Assembly: GCA_963281155.1 (NCBI GenBank)
Contig: CAUJLY010000006.1
Span: forward strand, 8,494,001 to 8,558,000
Source: Rhabditophanes sp. KR3021
Lineage: Eukaryota; Nematoda; Chromadorea; Rhabditida; Alloionematidae
Length of the DNA: 64,000 nucleotides
Reading direction: 5' to 3'
The notes below the pieces were generated by a model. The model made no database searches and was not told the origin of the DNA. It saw only the letters and a program-made list of their open reading frames with translations. The position numbers were made by a program, and so were the translations under genes. Below, piece by piece: positions 1 through 13,906 of the stretch. Numbering within the stretch: position 1 is the stretch's first letter; the number at the start of each line of letters is the position of its first letter.

Positions 1-870
1 TTCCTCGTCTTCTTCAAAAAGAGCCCTCCTCATTGTTCCAACATTTCTGTTTCGCAGGATAAATTTAGGCTTAAAGCCTGGATTGCATGTGCAAATAATT
101 TGATTTGACTCAGCAGGCACTATGCAATTTTCTCCCATGGATACATTAACTTTGTACAAAGTAAAATATGAGTCTTCGGGACAAAGAAATTCAATCTTAT
201 CTCCCAACTTTAAAGTATGCCTTTGTTGTTGTGGTAATCTAGAATGTGAGGCTCATTAGTTGTTATATAGAAGTAATGAGTTTTGGATAGAGTTTGTTTC
301 GGCAGGTATTAAACAACTAATTTGATATACTCTCTTTATAGATTGACTGCACCTCAAATCAAATTTATTTTTATAAGCTGTCCAAATAAGGTACTTTTTT
401 GCCTTGCCGCATATGTACCTGACAATTGATATTTAAAATCGGTATCTATGATCTAACAACTTTTTACTACAACTATGATTTACTCAAGCCTCTTCTCAAA
501 TATCGAAAACTTTTATTAGTAAATTGAGACAGAACATGTGTTTTTAATCTGTTGACAACACAGATTATTATGAATTAACAAGAATTACTAATAATATTTG
601 TGGACACAAAATGCTCTCCTTTAACTTTCTTCTTTTTTGTGTAAGTTCATAAAAATATTAAATACCTCGTTCATTACATTTTACGCAAAATAAATTGTTT
701 ACATAAAAGAGAACCTATCAATTTATATATTTTGATTTAGGGCGAAAATAAGAATTTTAAAAAACTTACATTCCATTTGTTAGTGCCAAATCTATTTGTT
801 GTTCTCTAGCTCCGTTAGTGAAGTTAATAAAGTTAATAATTAGCAAAATAAAAGCTGGTAATAAACTCAT
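1..870 (-). CDS. Ephrin-like secreted/GPI ligand, N-terminal part (runs off left edge)
   Basis: Two exons are visible on the minus strand: 870-770 and 238 down to the window edge, separated by an intron of about 530 nt. The phase is consistent (AT|A). Exon 1 encodes an N-terminal hydrophobic signal peptide (MSLLPAFILLIINFINFTNG). Exon 2 encodes LKLGDKIEFLCPED, then FTLYKVN, then a Cys pattern C..C.C ending CNPGFKPKF. This order (GD-I-CP, YK-V, C, C, KF) resembles the ephrin receptor-binding domain. The known family role is contact-dependent signalling through Eph receptors at the cell surface. The usual N-terminal YWNSSN-like motif of ephrins is not seen, and the residues after KF diverge, so this is either a divergent ephrin or another cupredoxin-like secreted protein. 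The 3' part, including any GPI signal, lies outside the window. Confidence 0.5.
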
Positions 871-3800
871 TGTTGATAATTTAGAGTTTTTTACCAAACA
901 GACGAACCTGAAATATAGGAAATGGTTAAATGGGTATGATTAACTTTTTTATCATAGTAAACAATTAAATAACTATATACAAATAGGCCAAGAGATGATG
1001 CAGCATGAGAAAGTGATATTTATATTAAAAAAGTAGTATTTTGAAACCTCTTCAAATGTTAAAGTCTTTCAATGACTTCAAGCATGTAAACTATTTACAG
1101 ATGAGTAAATGAGAAAAGTTGCAAACAATTAAAAGCAACTAAAAAGGAAACATTTTGGTTGTTATTTGACAAACCCACTACTGGTATGTATTTTCGGTAA
1201 TTGGAGTAAAAAGAGTCCAAATATTGGGTTAATTTAAATGATATAAGGCTATTTAATTTTTAGGCACTATCAAAAATATGATTAAAAAGGGTGGTGGCGA
1301 TAATAAGAAAAATGAGTTATCAAGATATGTGAGAATAAAAAGAATTTAGTTGTATATGTAATGGTAGATATATCTAATAATATGTTATCATTAAATTAAA
1401 CTTTCTTGGGGGGCAGTTGATAAATAGAAGTCTAGAGTGATCTAATTGGGTATATATAGTGTTGATTGACAGAAATGTTGTGTTTGGGTGTGTTTCTTAA
1501 TACGACAAAAAAGAGAGGATGGCGCTGAGTGTCCGTTCTTTTAATATGGTCAAAACCAACCCTACTTTTGTTGCTCCCTATATCAAGGAAGGATCTCTTA
1601 TAGACTTAATGTACTTTAATAAACTATACTTTTGTTATCTAATAAAAGGGCACAAGAACAAGAGTTTCTGTTGCGGCTTTGAGGTAAAGTGTTAGCAACG
1701 TCTTTAACTTTTTATTGTGCAAGTATGTGATAAAGAAAACAACAAAACAATAAGGGAGGAACGATGGATATTTAAGTTTTGTAAAATCTGTTTAGAAAAC
1801 TATTAAAATCAACAAATGACGCCAGCTGGAAAGATAAGATGTTTATTATTATGCTAAAAGGTAGCATGAGATACATTTAGTAGACCGAAAGAGATTAAGA
1901 TATTAAATACTGAATTATGTGTATATTTGTATATATTTATTTATAAATTGATATAAATGTCGTCTAAGTGGTAAGGCGAAAAAAGTGATAACAAAAAATA
2001 CTATTGTTTTAAGAAAGGAGGTGTTGAGTTTTAAATTTTATAATTAAAGTAGGAATTATAGGAGAATGATAAGCTGTGAGAATTAAAGAATACGTATTAT
2101 ACATTACATTATAAATTATGGCTGAATAAGGTAAACAAAGGATGAAAAATGGGCATGGTTAGTAATTTTTATTTTGCTAAGAGCAAAAAATATTTTTTTG
2201 AGATCACCCATTGAGTGGGAAAATATGTTATAAAGCAAAGTACAATAGAACGAGTTTATGCAAGTTCAATAAAGATAAACGAGAACATATATTGATATTT
2301 ATTACATGATTAAAGCTATTTAATAAGATACAATTGAAGTATAAGATTATTGTGATCAATTCCTATCCATAATACAAACAATGAGATATATCATCATTTA
2401 TTGTTAAAGCCCTTTATATGATTGACATTTTTTAAATAACAAAAAACGAATGCAACATAGTAAATTGGTTGCCAATATTTGTATCTTTCACACAAAATAA
2501 GATACTTTTAATCGAGATAAATAAATTAATATATAATCCTGTGACATAACATAAAATCCGTATGATTATGTCTTTCCACATATATCCTTCAACTAAATAA
2601 TATATAAATTTTGAGCCAAAAGTTGTTAACAGATAATCTGTATCTCATATTGCTAATTGTTATGTAATCAAACCTGTTTCTTACTTAAGACTAAGAACTC
2701 TTTTTGCCTGTTGCATAAGGTTAAGGTGGATATGTTGGTAATAATAATAGAGGTATCTCCTTTAAATAAATTACAGCGCGGCATTTAATTGTTTAATCAA
2801 AAAGACAAAAGGATCTTGACAGTTAAACAGGTACCAAAAAGTGCGAAATATACAAACTTACTATAAAGAATGCCGAGAAGGTATTTATGACATGTAATGA
2901 CGGCTTCATTACAAATTTGATTGAATGAGGTTTTCAAAAAGAGTAGATTTGATAACGATCAAGCCGTTAAATTCAATTTACCTTTTTATCAACCCTTTAA
3001 TAAACATCTTACTATAAAAGTATTCACAAAAGATTATATAGGGAGTAGAGTAGCAAGTCTTTATCCCAAAGTGTGAACGACACTGTATATATTGCATGTT
3101 TGTGTCATGAATGATGTCGGAACTTAAAAGTAAATGAATAATGCCCAGTTAATGGCCAAGCTATCATCATCGCCAACACAAAACCTTTGTTTTGATAATG
3201 AAGGGTTCGGTGCAAACTAATTATTTAAATTTTTGGGTGCCATTGTCAGTACGTGTAAGAGTATAAAGGGTATGAGTGCGGTGCCTTTAAAAAGAAATTA
3301 AAGTAATGTATGAAGATCAGTGAGGATGATGAATCTGAAAGTGTACGTGTGGTTGAGCAAGGCTTAAATGCCAAATTTATATGAGCAAACATGACAAATC
3401 TTGAATAATGAATGAAACTGTAATTGGTAATGAACTTTAGTATGAAGAAAAAGTCAAAATAATTTAAATAAACATACAATTTTGAGAGTCATTAAATTTA
3501 AGAAGAAGATAATTGCTTTGAAGTGATATTATTTACCATCGAAGCAGAACCATTTACCAGAATAAAAAGAATGGGATAAAAAGCATTTAGAAAAGTTCTT
3601 GGTTATAATGCGCAAAGAGCATCTAAAAAGTTTTTAAATGATTGAAACTCGTTACAAAATAATGTTGCGTTACTAAAGAGCAACAAAGGAAAAGAGCAGT
3701 AGTTAGTATTAGTTTGTATGGATGGGTAAATGAGGATACCAAAAGCAGATGACACATGAAATGAAAGAAATTAAGATGAATAAATAAAGAAATTACTTTT

Positions 3801-6484
3801 CATCTATAAAAATATGATGCATTTGAAAAGGACTTTTGGTGGGAGCAAAGATTTTGATAAGCAAGTTAATGCTTCAACAAAAAATGAAAAGTTGTTGAGA
3901 AATGATGTTAATTGTACACATAATGGAGAACGTTAAGCTGTTGTGGTCAATTTGGTTTAAGTGATGACAAGTTTTTAAAAGGATTACAATTCGTAGTGTC
4001 CGAGTCATCAAAAATTAAGGGACATTTTGATGGAGGCAAGACAAGAAGTTATAATCAAAGAACTAATTGTTGAGAATAGTTAAGAACAGTAAACTTTTCT
4101 ATAAATTAATGTAAGTGTAGCGGAAAATGAGGTCTTCTCTGGACACACACAAACATTCACCTCCTATTATAAATCTTATCCGACCTAGTACAAGAAGACT
4201 ATATGTAACCATTGATATAAACACTTGTTTTACAACTAATATTAGTGTAAAGTGCCTCTTACTCAAAATAATTGACTACATAAATTTATTTAAATACATA
4301 TTGTAAATGAGTTAAAATTTTAGAAGGTAAAGGCATTGATATGTTTAAATCTTGGGTAAAAATGTTTACTTCATTTTAAGAACATGAACATAACTATTGA
4401 AATTGAGTGATTTGTGAAGAGATACATATGTATCAACATAAATAAATATAAGTAGCAATTGATAATATTTGCGGCACCCATTATTCATTTTATAATGATA
4501 ATAGACTCGCAAAAATATAGATATGTTGGCGAGCTTGTTTAGTAGTGTAGGTAAAAGAAATTAATGTTAATAGTTGGGGATAAGTGAGTGATTAATCAAG
4601 AGTAATATTGACGTCCTCAAAGATAATTTTGATATATTTGATTAAATAATATATTATTGTGGATGATACAGGACAATCAGAAGGATGTTATAATTTGAAT
4701 TGTGTAAATGGGATGTCCTTGTGTGATGGGAAAAATTGGTTATTACATAAATGGTTTCAGCTGATCATTCAGATTTGTGGTAAATTATATAAAATGGACG
4801 ATTTAATGTATGGGTTGCCGCATCAATGAGTGCATGGTCGAGGCAAAAGCTGGTTGGTGGCAGTACAATACATCTACTATCATAAATCATCAATCCCATT
4901 GTTAGGTAAGCTATATTTAGATAGCTCCTTACCTTCTTTTTTTATATTGTTCAAATTACTGCATTTATTTGTGCGCATAGACTATTATTTACCTATTTAT
5001 TTAATTGCAAATAATCTCTGCATGACATTTCTTTGTTAAAATCACTCATAAATATTGCTCTCAAAATATTATCTTTATGAAGACGTAAATAAAAATTAAA
5101 ATACACTTTGAGTTGGGTAATAAAAATAAAGATACAATAAGGTGACAAAAGAAGACATTAAGCGTTTTGAGTCGGTGTTTGTAACCAAAATCTTTTGACT
5201 GTCTTTATTATGAAACATAGTGTAAAAACTCAATTAATTCACTTTTTAAATGTAAGCAATGTAAAACAAACTTTGAACTTGATCAAAAAGAGCACCGCTA
5301 ATGATTGTACACGTTCCATTTCCGATTATTGCATTTCATGACTTAGTATTTATATGGGATGTTAATTACAAAATCGTTTTTGATCTTCAAGATTCATTAG
5401 ACAATTTCGAAGACAAGCCTCATAGATCAGAAAATGGGCGCCTGTGTGTGTTAAACAAACACCATCAAAGCCAATCCTTTGTAATATCTATTTATCTATC
5501 TATAATTGTATTAATGTGATATTGTTTCTAGTTAGAACAACTTTGTGACATCTTATATACATTTATATATGTTTAATAGACAATAAAAAGAGTTTAAAGT
5601 TGTAAAAGAGTTATAAATTGAACAAGGTCAATATTGTAATGGACACATGTCAATCTGTTACTAAATTCTTAAGCACCACTCTTAAAAAACAAATTTACCA
5701 AACTTTTCAATTAAATCAAACTTTTACAATCTCCATCACTTCAAAATGATGATCTGCTTCCGAGTTGCCTTGAATGTTGACAATAACACAAATAAAAATG
5801 TTTAAACAAAATGTACAGAAATCCTTTATAATAATTATAAGGTGGATGCATAATAGAGTAGCATATAAAATGTTTTTACGATGAAGAATTTGTTACAACT
5901 TGATGAAGTATATGTTGGGCCATAATATGATATCAATGTTATCCACAATCATCTAAAACAATTAAAAATGCAGCAATCAGAGATATAAGCGATTAAAGAA
6001 TTAAAATGTATAGTGAGATTTAAATCAAAATTGACAAAACAGCCTTTGCTTGTTGATGAGAATATGTCAAATAAAAAGAATTTTGTAAAGAAATCGTAGT
6101 TTGTTTCTTCAATAGAATTGAATTTATTTCCGTAATTGAATTGTGACTCCCGGTTGAAAGAAATTTGGTTAACTTTTTTTGGTGATATCTTGATAATTAA
6201 ATGAATTTCGAATGTTGATATCTTTTTTTGTAAATACCATAATTGCAAGGATTTTAAATGGTCATCCAGGAATAAAATAATTGGTTATCATCATTAATCC
6301 ACATGTTTGTTTGTGTTAATGTGAAAAGCGCACATAAGTTGGTCAAAAATAATCGTTTTCGCATTATTTTTGTTGAAAAGATTATATGTTGATATATAGA
6401 TTAAAAATATAATAGTAAATATACGTTTTAAGGACCTGTTAAAATTTAGCCGATACAAGACAGGGTACAATATTGAAGAAAAAT
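871..6484. other. Intergenic, AT-rich, no supported gene
   Basis: About 5.6 kb with no convincing coding potential on either strand. Short open frames occur at 4830-5039 and 5301-5519 (+). The second has moderately protein-like composition (NYKIVFDLQDSLDNFEDKPH) but no flanking splice logic or recognisable family. No tRNA-like B box or microRNA-type hairpin was recognised by eye. Confidence 0.5.
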
Positions 6485-8427
6485 TTACAAGATGCTTTCC
6501 TTTTGAATTCCGAAGAAGATATTTCTCAACATTTGGTTTCTTTCACGTGGACGGATCAAGTCGTAAGAGTTAAGACGACCTCTTTCAACAACGCTTCCAT
6601 TGCCAATATCCCTTTCAATCGCATTATTGTTGTCGTCCGCGGCAGGGAGTCTTCCTTCAACATGTTGTTCTCTATTTTCAATTCCATTTCCAGCAGCAAG
6701 TAAGTTTTCATTATCAAGTTCAGTTTCACCAAAGTTTTCCTCATTAGCCATTGCAACTCTACGTTCAGCGCCAATATCATTGGGAGACATGGTGGTTGAT
6801 TGCTGAAATAAATGGTCCAATAAATAAAACCAAACAAATAACTTACAGTTGCTGACTTAGTATTATCTGGTGATGTGAAATCTTGTTCGGAACTTCTGAT
6901 GCACAACAATGGTTCGGTGGTAGCGTTGGTGCAGTCTTTGTAGTTGCGTCTTTTTTTCAAAAATTCTCTAAACAATTCAAGGATTTCATCACGAATAGTG
7001 GGTTGACAACACATGTAGATAGATAATCTGGAAGCTGACGCCAAAACACATAGAAGAGAAGATAAGTCTAAGAGGATGGTGTAGACGCTGAAAAATGAAT
7101 GTTATTATCTTTTATAAGTTTTTACAAGGTAACTTACTTGTAGTAGTGAGAAACCAAAAAATCACGATTGATATGCTCGCTAATGGTGACAATTACATTG
7201 ACGACGTTCGAAAAAAGGTAAGTAATTACGACGAATACCAATGTTTTGGTAGCATTTCTTTGAGCAACCTAATCAAATAAGCAAATTAGACAATTAAATT
7301 ACTAGCAGGAGATTACCTTGCGACGACTCTTCTCACAATCCGGGTGGCGACTGCTCTTAGCTAAAATCATGTCAGCACAATAATCAAGGCGTTCTTGGTT
7401 TCCCAAGGTGGTGACGATCCGAGTGTTAAGGTAGGCCAAAGCACAGAATGGTAGGAAGATAGTGATGATGTTGCGATACCAGAATCTCCAGAGAAGGTTG
7501 TAGGAGGTGCTGAGGACGAAGTCAGCAAAGCTCAAGCTATTCTCGTTGATGGTTCCAGGGCAATCCCAATTCTTGTGAGTCTATCATCAATTTAAAGCAG
7601 AACTTAAATTTAAAATTACCTCAATCTCAATAGCAATGCTTCCTTTACTAATGACGGCGACAATGATAGCGCAAATGACAATTCCGGCACGGTTTTTTTG
7701 AACGAAGGCAGTATGTTTGGATCCAACGGTGATGCAGAATCGTTCATAAGTAGCAGCCAAGATGCAAAGGGCAGATGATGTCATGGCTATGTGGGAGATC
7801 GTCAAAACAGGAACCATGTAGAAAAACCTATAAAATATATCCTCATTCATCTCATTATAACTATTTACTTACCAGATACAAGATAAGAAGTAAGATTGGT
7901 AGTAGTCAACAGAAACATTCATGGCCATCAACATCATGTAAGCGGCAGAGATGAAAACGTCAAAGAAAGCAATCATGGCTAGGTACAAGTTGTTGCTGTT
8001 ACGATTTTTCTTTCTGAAATAATTAAGTTTGATGATGTGTGTTTCGTACCACAAATTAGATTGCTATTATGGGCTTGGCCGATCAAATTAATTGGCAGCT
8101 TCTTTTATGCATACAATTTTTGGTTTTTCAATTAAGAAAATTAAAATAATGGATGGACATGTTTTAATTTAAAGGCACATCTTTTTATATGCATCAGTTT
8201 TATAAGTATTTTGGTTTTAAAAAAACTTACCTCATGAGGAAAAATCCCAAAAGAAAGGAGTTTTGAATCAAGCTGAGCAGGGCGACGAAGTTACCAATAA
8301 AGACGACCAAAATGAAGCGGACCTCAATGATAGCATGGTACTCGTCTTTGCAAATGGGTTCATCACCAGTCATATTGGACAAAGCCAATTGTGTGGAATC
8401 ATTTCCAAATAGAGTGGTATTATCCAT
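6485..8427 (-). CDS. Rhodopsin-like G-protein-coupled receptor, seven exons
   Basis: Exons on the minus strand: 8427-8231, 8013-7873, 7827-7620, 7580-7317, 7268-7138, 7087-6847 and 6802-6485. All joins keep phase and sum to 1500 nt (499 aa). The N-terminus is extracellular with three N-glycosylation sequons (NTT, NDS, NMT). Seven hydrophobic segments follow: TM1 around IEVRFILVVFIGNFVALLSL, TM2 LYLAMIAFFDVFISAAYMML, TM3 ending ATYERFCIT (ERF in place of DRY), TM4 AGIVICAIIVAVIS, TM5 NIITIFLPFCALAYLNT, TM6 LVFVVITYLFSNVVNVIVTI, and TM7 LCVLASASRLSIYMCC. The last replaces NPxxY with SRLSIY. The roughly 150-residue cytoplasmic tail is acidic and Asn/Glu-rich. A cell-surface peptide or amine receptor of the nematode-expanded type is likely; the ligand cannot be read from sequence. 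The start at 8427 was chosen over upstream in-frame Met codons because it directly precedes the glycosylated N-terminus. Confidence 0.85.
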
Positions 8428-11400
8428 CTTTGAGGACAAAATATAAGCTCTAAAATTAGGCTTATGTTTACCAAATTTGATAATGACTAATGGCATCTTC
8501 GCGTTATATGAATAATTTATGTTCCAAACTAGCTTCCTTGAGCATAATTTTAATGGCAAACAATTGAATCATATTATGACACTAAATTACAATTCAAACT
8601 TTGCTTATCTATAACAAACAAAGGAACCTTTAAATAGTAACCTTTTGAGAGAGCCAAATTAACACCAAAATAAACTTTTATATTTTTTAAACCTGATTAC
8701 AAGTTGTGTTATCCTGTACTTAGAGGCATGTAATAGTATACTCAGCAAATAAATAGAAGTCGAATGCCAAAGAATTATATGATAATTTTTTTAGTTACTA
8801 CCAACAGCTCATGACCTTTTCAAAAGTGAAATGAAATAGAATTCAGGGAATGAATTTTAATAAAACAAGGTTGGCCCTTTTTTTATACCATTTCCTCAAG
8901 AATGATATAAATTTTACAATGCATCATTAAAGTCTTCAACAATAAGATCAATTATATGAAATATTTTAACCCCATAAATCATCCATTTTTAACAAACTCA
9001 TTAAAATCCTTTTTCTGCCGTTTCAAATGGCATGCCAATAAATTAATAGGTATCGGAGAAAAAGCTATGCATCCAATAAAATTGAAATATTGGTTAAAAG
9101 CGTGATTTTGAAGGAGGTGTTTGAATGACATTCTACAAATTTATCAAATTGATATGGTACAAAGTGGAAAGTGATGTAATTTGAAATATAGCAACATGTC
9201 ACATTATACCAAATAATTGAAAGCAAATGGCTTTGTACTGTAATAGCATGCTAAAAATCATTTCAAAACAATGAACTTCAGTTATGTTTATAGAGTTCTA
9301 TTAAAAAAGGATAAAAGCAAACCATTATTACAATAGTGTTGTAAGTCTTTTTAAATTAGGAACATTTTGAAGTAAAAAAAGATGGAAATTTGCCCGTGTA
9401 TGGATGTTTTTTGTTTTGATACAATTAAAAGTAAATGTATTCAGATTATTTTGAAAAAAATTAAAGTTTAAGTGATATCAGAAGAATTGTATAAACAAAT
9501 TTACGAAAATACAGACTTTCCCGAAGCTAACCAAAATTAATCATGTCATCTCAGGAAAATTTTGTTAAGGCAGGTACTTAAAATAACTTAATAAAATTGC
9601 ACTAGAAAAAGTTCTTGAAACTAGCTTAAATATAGTTTATGTTGTTTAATTATTTCCCCCATTCTTTCCAACCTCGTTAACGTTTATTTTTGATGAGAAT
9701 AATAGAAAGTTATGTGAAATATATTAATTATAATAATAATAAATTGCTGTACCTTGTAGTTATTAATGTCTTATTTTCCGTGTTTTTAATTTTGTTCAAA
9801 TAAATAACAAAATAACGATACATTCAAAAATGTATTTAGCCAGGATTGTAGCTTAAATACTTATTTAAGAATATACAAAGGATGTTACAACTTTTCCATG
9901 TATTTAAAAAAGAATAAACATGTAAACTCTCTCCGGAACTAATATAACAATATGTGATTTAGAGAAGAAATAATTCATCGGTGATATACGAAATAATTCT
10001 ATGATAATGAAAAATAACTGAATTGGGATATTTGAAAGAGTGAACTGCATTAGTAAAGTTTTTGTAAGTATGAACTAATCAAAGAAGCCTTTTTTTGTAT
10101 GAAAGCTTATTGATAAAATTCAAATTCAATATAGCTAAGACTAGTAAGGGTTATAAGAAATAGCCGTTTACTCAATCCCCATTTATTTTTTCAAATTCAA
10201 GGCTGATAATTTACTATTTTTCTAAATTTAAATAACTCTATTATTTGATAATATCTTATTTGATTTAACAAACAAATTTAAGTGCAAAACATTTGTTTAA
10301 AGTATTATTGTTATTACACTTAAATTACTCAAACCAATTTTTACCATTTTTTACAACTCCTTACAATTTAATACAATTTGGAGAAGAAGTTTAGCATTTC
10401 CTAATAAAGGCCATTTTTTTGAAAAAATTAAAGAACGCACACATTGCTCTATTATTAGATTCAATTTAAAATATAGAAAAATTGTCCACTTTCAAAAGGG
10501 ATTTTCTTAAAACTTTAAATTATTCAAGAAGGGTACATGGCTTTATGCTTTCGGTCAACAACTGATTAAGATGCGTTAATGCCGTCTTGTAACTATAAAA
10601 AGGTTGTATATAATTTGATTACAGAATGAATATAAATAAATAAAAAGGAAGAGAAAGGTTCCAAGGAAATTCCATGCTAGCGATACTTGCATTAAACAAT
10701 GTAAATAATATGGGATGTATCAATCAAAAAATTAAAATATAATACCAAAACGTTGCCTAGCACTTTTTGCACATAAAAAAGACAAATTGACCCATTAGCA
10801 TATAAAAAGTATCAATTATGATGGATGCATCGTTCGCAATATGCTAAATATATTACTTCATCCTCTGTACAAGAAAATTTCACAAATCTTTTTTGAAGAA
10901 GTTGTCAAAAGGTTCCCAAACAACAATTAACTACCTGAAGAGTTTCTTTAAAAACAGTGGCAGATAATAGTGATGTGCTTTATCAACATATTGACACAAC
11001 GTTACTCGTTCCAATGTGGTTTAATAAAAGAGTAAAAAGAATGAATATAAAGCCGTTGTCGCTATAATTTTGAAAAAAGTATATTAAAGATCTAATAATA
11101 AATATATACAACTTTACCTTTCCATTCAAATATATTTGATAATATTTTACTTTATGGCATAATTTATTTAACATTTTTTAATAAACAATTGGTCTATGTG
11201 TTAAGTATTTAAATTGACACACCACCTACTTATAAGTTAACTAATTGCTGGAATTTACACATATACTCTTCAAATCTTTACATCACATTTTATCAAAAGT
11301 ATTTGTGTATGTTTTTTGTTTGCAAACAATAACGAAACAACACAAATATAGAAAAAGTAAAATTTAAAAGTACTACTGGTCGAAGCTTGCCCATTAATAG

Positions 11401-12662
11401 GTTACAAAAAAGTTTCAGTTGAATTTGTTGAATTTCCTTAGAGAATAACTTTCTAATATGCTCATCCTTTTGTCACCGCCTAAATAAACTACACTCTCAA
11501 CTTTATTTTTTATATAAAACAAAAACTATTCATCATTTTGAACCTCATAGTTGTGTTTTTTATCTTTATTAGTAGTTATTTTAACTGATTGATATTATAA
11601 TAAATTGGTGTTTTATGAATATTCACCTTTCAAACCTCTTATTAAATAAACCATATGTCAAATGTATCTTACATAGAATAAACCTTATATTACACAAATC
11701 TTATATTGAGCCTTATATTAAACAAATCTTATATTGAACCTTATATTAAACAAATCTTATATTGAACCTTATATTAAATTCGTCATTTTGATATAAACAG
11801 ATGTTCTTGAAGTACAAAATAACAATATTATTACAAGCAATCACAGACAATACTTATAAATCATGTTTATTAGACAAGTAGTTCCCAAGTGTTGGTATAA
11901 TAATTTAGTGTTAAATCAAAAATGACAAATTGCTTCCATCAAACAAGGATCATAATATATTATTGGCAGATGCAATGTATACTTTAGACAATATTGTCCT
12001 TTTTTTGTTATTATTTACTTCTGTATCATTACATACAGTACATATTAATTTTTGATGGATGGCATTTCATTATTCACTCAAAATCATGGCATAATATGAA
12101 TTACAAGAAACATAAAACACATTAAATCATCAACCAATTTTACACTATTACCAATGTATGTGTTCGACAAGATTGAAAAAATAAATAAATTGTTTTTCGA
12201 AGCAATAAACAAAAGCGAAACCTGTCATTTGTTTCTTCAATCATTGCTTAAATGAAAGAATTTTAAAATATATAACATCATCTGGAAACAGACACATTTT
12301 CAATCAAAGCCCTAACTCCTGAACTTTCAAACAGGGCTAATATAAACATACAAGAAAGAACAATTTTATCAACTAATTATCAATGATAGTGTATATAGCT
12401 TAACCGTAAAAAATTAGATAAAACAAAAAAGTGTGGACGCAATGATTAGATAAAGAAGCTATTTAAAAAACATATTAATTATCATTTAAAGAATTACATT
12501 ATCATTAATTAGATACTATTTTATCTTTTGAGTTGATCAATTTTTTATGAATGATATTAGTTTTCCCGTTTTTTAAGTAATTTACATATAGTTTCGATAA
12601 CTTTTTTAGCACCTATTATACGTATAATTTTTGTCTACATTTTAGTACCCATTTTTTGAATA
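8428..12662. other. Intergenic, AT-rich, contains a 28-bp tandem repeat
   Basis: About 4.2 kb between the divergently oriented GPCR and CDF transporter genes. No coding segment is supported. It holds the tandem repeat at 11683-11777 and presumably both promoters. Confidence 0.5.
11683..11777. repeat. 28-bp tandem repeat, about 3.4 copies
   Basis: Copies at 11683-11710, 11711-11738 and 11739-11766, plus a partial copy to 11777. Each unit pairs CCTTATATTA with CAAATCTTATATTGA. The first copy differs slightly from the others (ACAC versus AAAC, and GAG versus GAA at the end). This is a small local duplication with no obvious function. Confidence 0.9.
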
Positions 12663-13906
12663 ATGAGTGAATGTGAGAATGATTGTGATCTTTTGTTAAA
12701 AGATCAGCCAACTGTCAAAAAAAATAAAAGAAGTATCATTCCTGAAATAGGTTTTTGGGAGCAAAGAAAACGCCGCTTAGGATTACAAAAGGTTCGTATA
12801 AAATATATACAAATAAATATCTCTCCCATTATAGTATAATCAGAACTTAATTGAATTGAAAAGTTGTTATTTAGAAGACGAAGCACTTAAAAGCGAATAT
12901 TGTCAAGGTCAAAAAATAGAAGAAGCTAATGAAGCCACGTATAAACTCAGAAAAGGAGACCGGACCATAGCCATACTTGTTCTCCTAACCAATTTACTTA
13001 TTCTTGGCCTCAATTTGTCGGCCTCCATCCTATCTGGCTCATTGTCAATTATTAGCACTTTAATAGATTCGATAATGGATTTAACATCCAGTGGAATCAT
13101 TAATTGTTCATTATATGCTATAAAACATACTGATCATCAAAAATATCCAAGAGGCAGAGGAAGGCTCGATTTATTGTCAGTTATGATTTGCTCAGTAATA
13201 ATGGGAATCGCCAATATAATGATGGTAATTCAATCAGTGGAGAAGATGATAGATGACTCATTTTGTCCAAAAGTGGATATTAAAACAATTTTAATAATAT
13301 TAAGCAGTAGTTTGTTAAGATTTGTGGTAATGGTTGTTTGTATCAAACATAATAGTAGCAGTAGTAGACTTTTAGCAATGGATCTAAAAAATGATGCTGT
13401 CACCAGTGTTTTAGCTTTATGTGCTGGCTTTGTTGGTACCAAATATTGGAGATATGCTGACCCGATAGGTGCCATTTCTGTTTGGTAATAATCATTGATA
13501 CACTTTTATAACACTTCCTTTTGTCTCAATTTAATATCTTCACTCATTATGTCACCTTTTTTTTAGCACAATTATTGCAGCTTCTTGGTTTCATAATGCT
13601 GTAACTAGTATTCCAATGATTGTTGGGGTGGTTGGTGAAAGGCAATGCATCAGTCGAATTTTAAATATAGCAATTACACATTCTAATCTGATAAAAGCAA
13701 TAGATTTTGCAAGTATATATCATGTGAGTGAAAAGGTACTAGTTGAGTTGCATATCATTCTAATTAACGATCAATTGCCCTTAAAAACTGTCCATGACTT
13801 GAGCGAATCTCTACAAAAAAGAATACAAACTCTAGAGAATGTTGAAAGTGTTTTCGTGCACGCAGATTACCAGGCAGATGGAGATCAAGGGTTCAAGAAA
13901 ATTTAA
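12663..13906 (+). CDS. Cation diffusion facilitator (CDF/SLC30-like), DxxxD manganese-type
   Basis: Exons 12663-12791, 12844-13484 and 13567-13906 sum to 1110 nt (369 aa) with consistent phases. The N-terminal cytosolic segment FWEQRKRRLGLQKNLIEL matches the basic/aromatic lead-in of this CDF subfamily. TM helices follow (IAILVLLTNLLILGLNLSAS and others). The TM2 metal site reads DSIMD (D-x-x-x-D) and the TM5 site reads DLKND, again D-x-x-x-D. In CDF classification two DxxxD sites indicate Mn or Fe rather than the HxxxD of zinc carriers. HQKYPRGRGRLD between TM2 and TM3 is the conserved loop. The C-terminal cytosolic domain (VLVELHIILINDQLPLKTVH) is the usual CDF dimer domain. Predicted role: proton-coupled export of Mn2+ or a similar ion from cytosol to lumen or outside; substrate is inferred. 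Confidence 0.9.
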
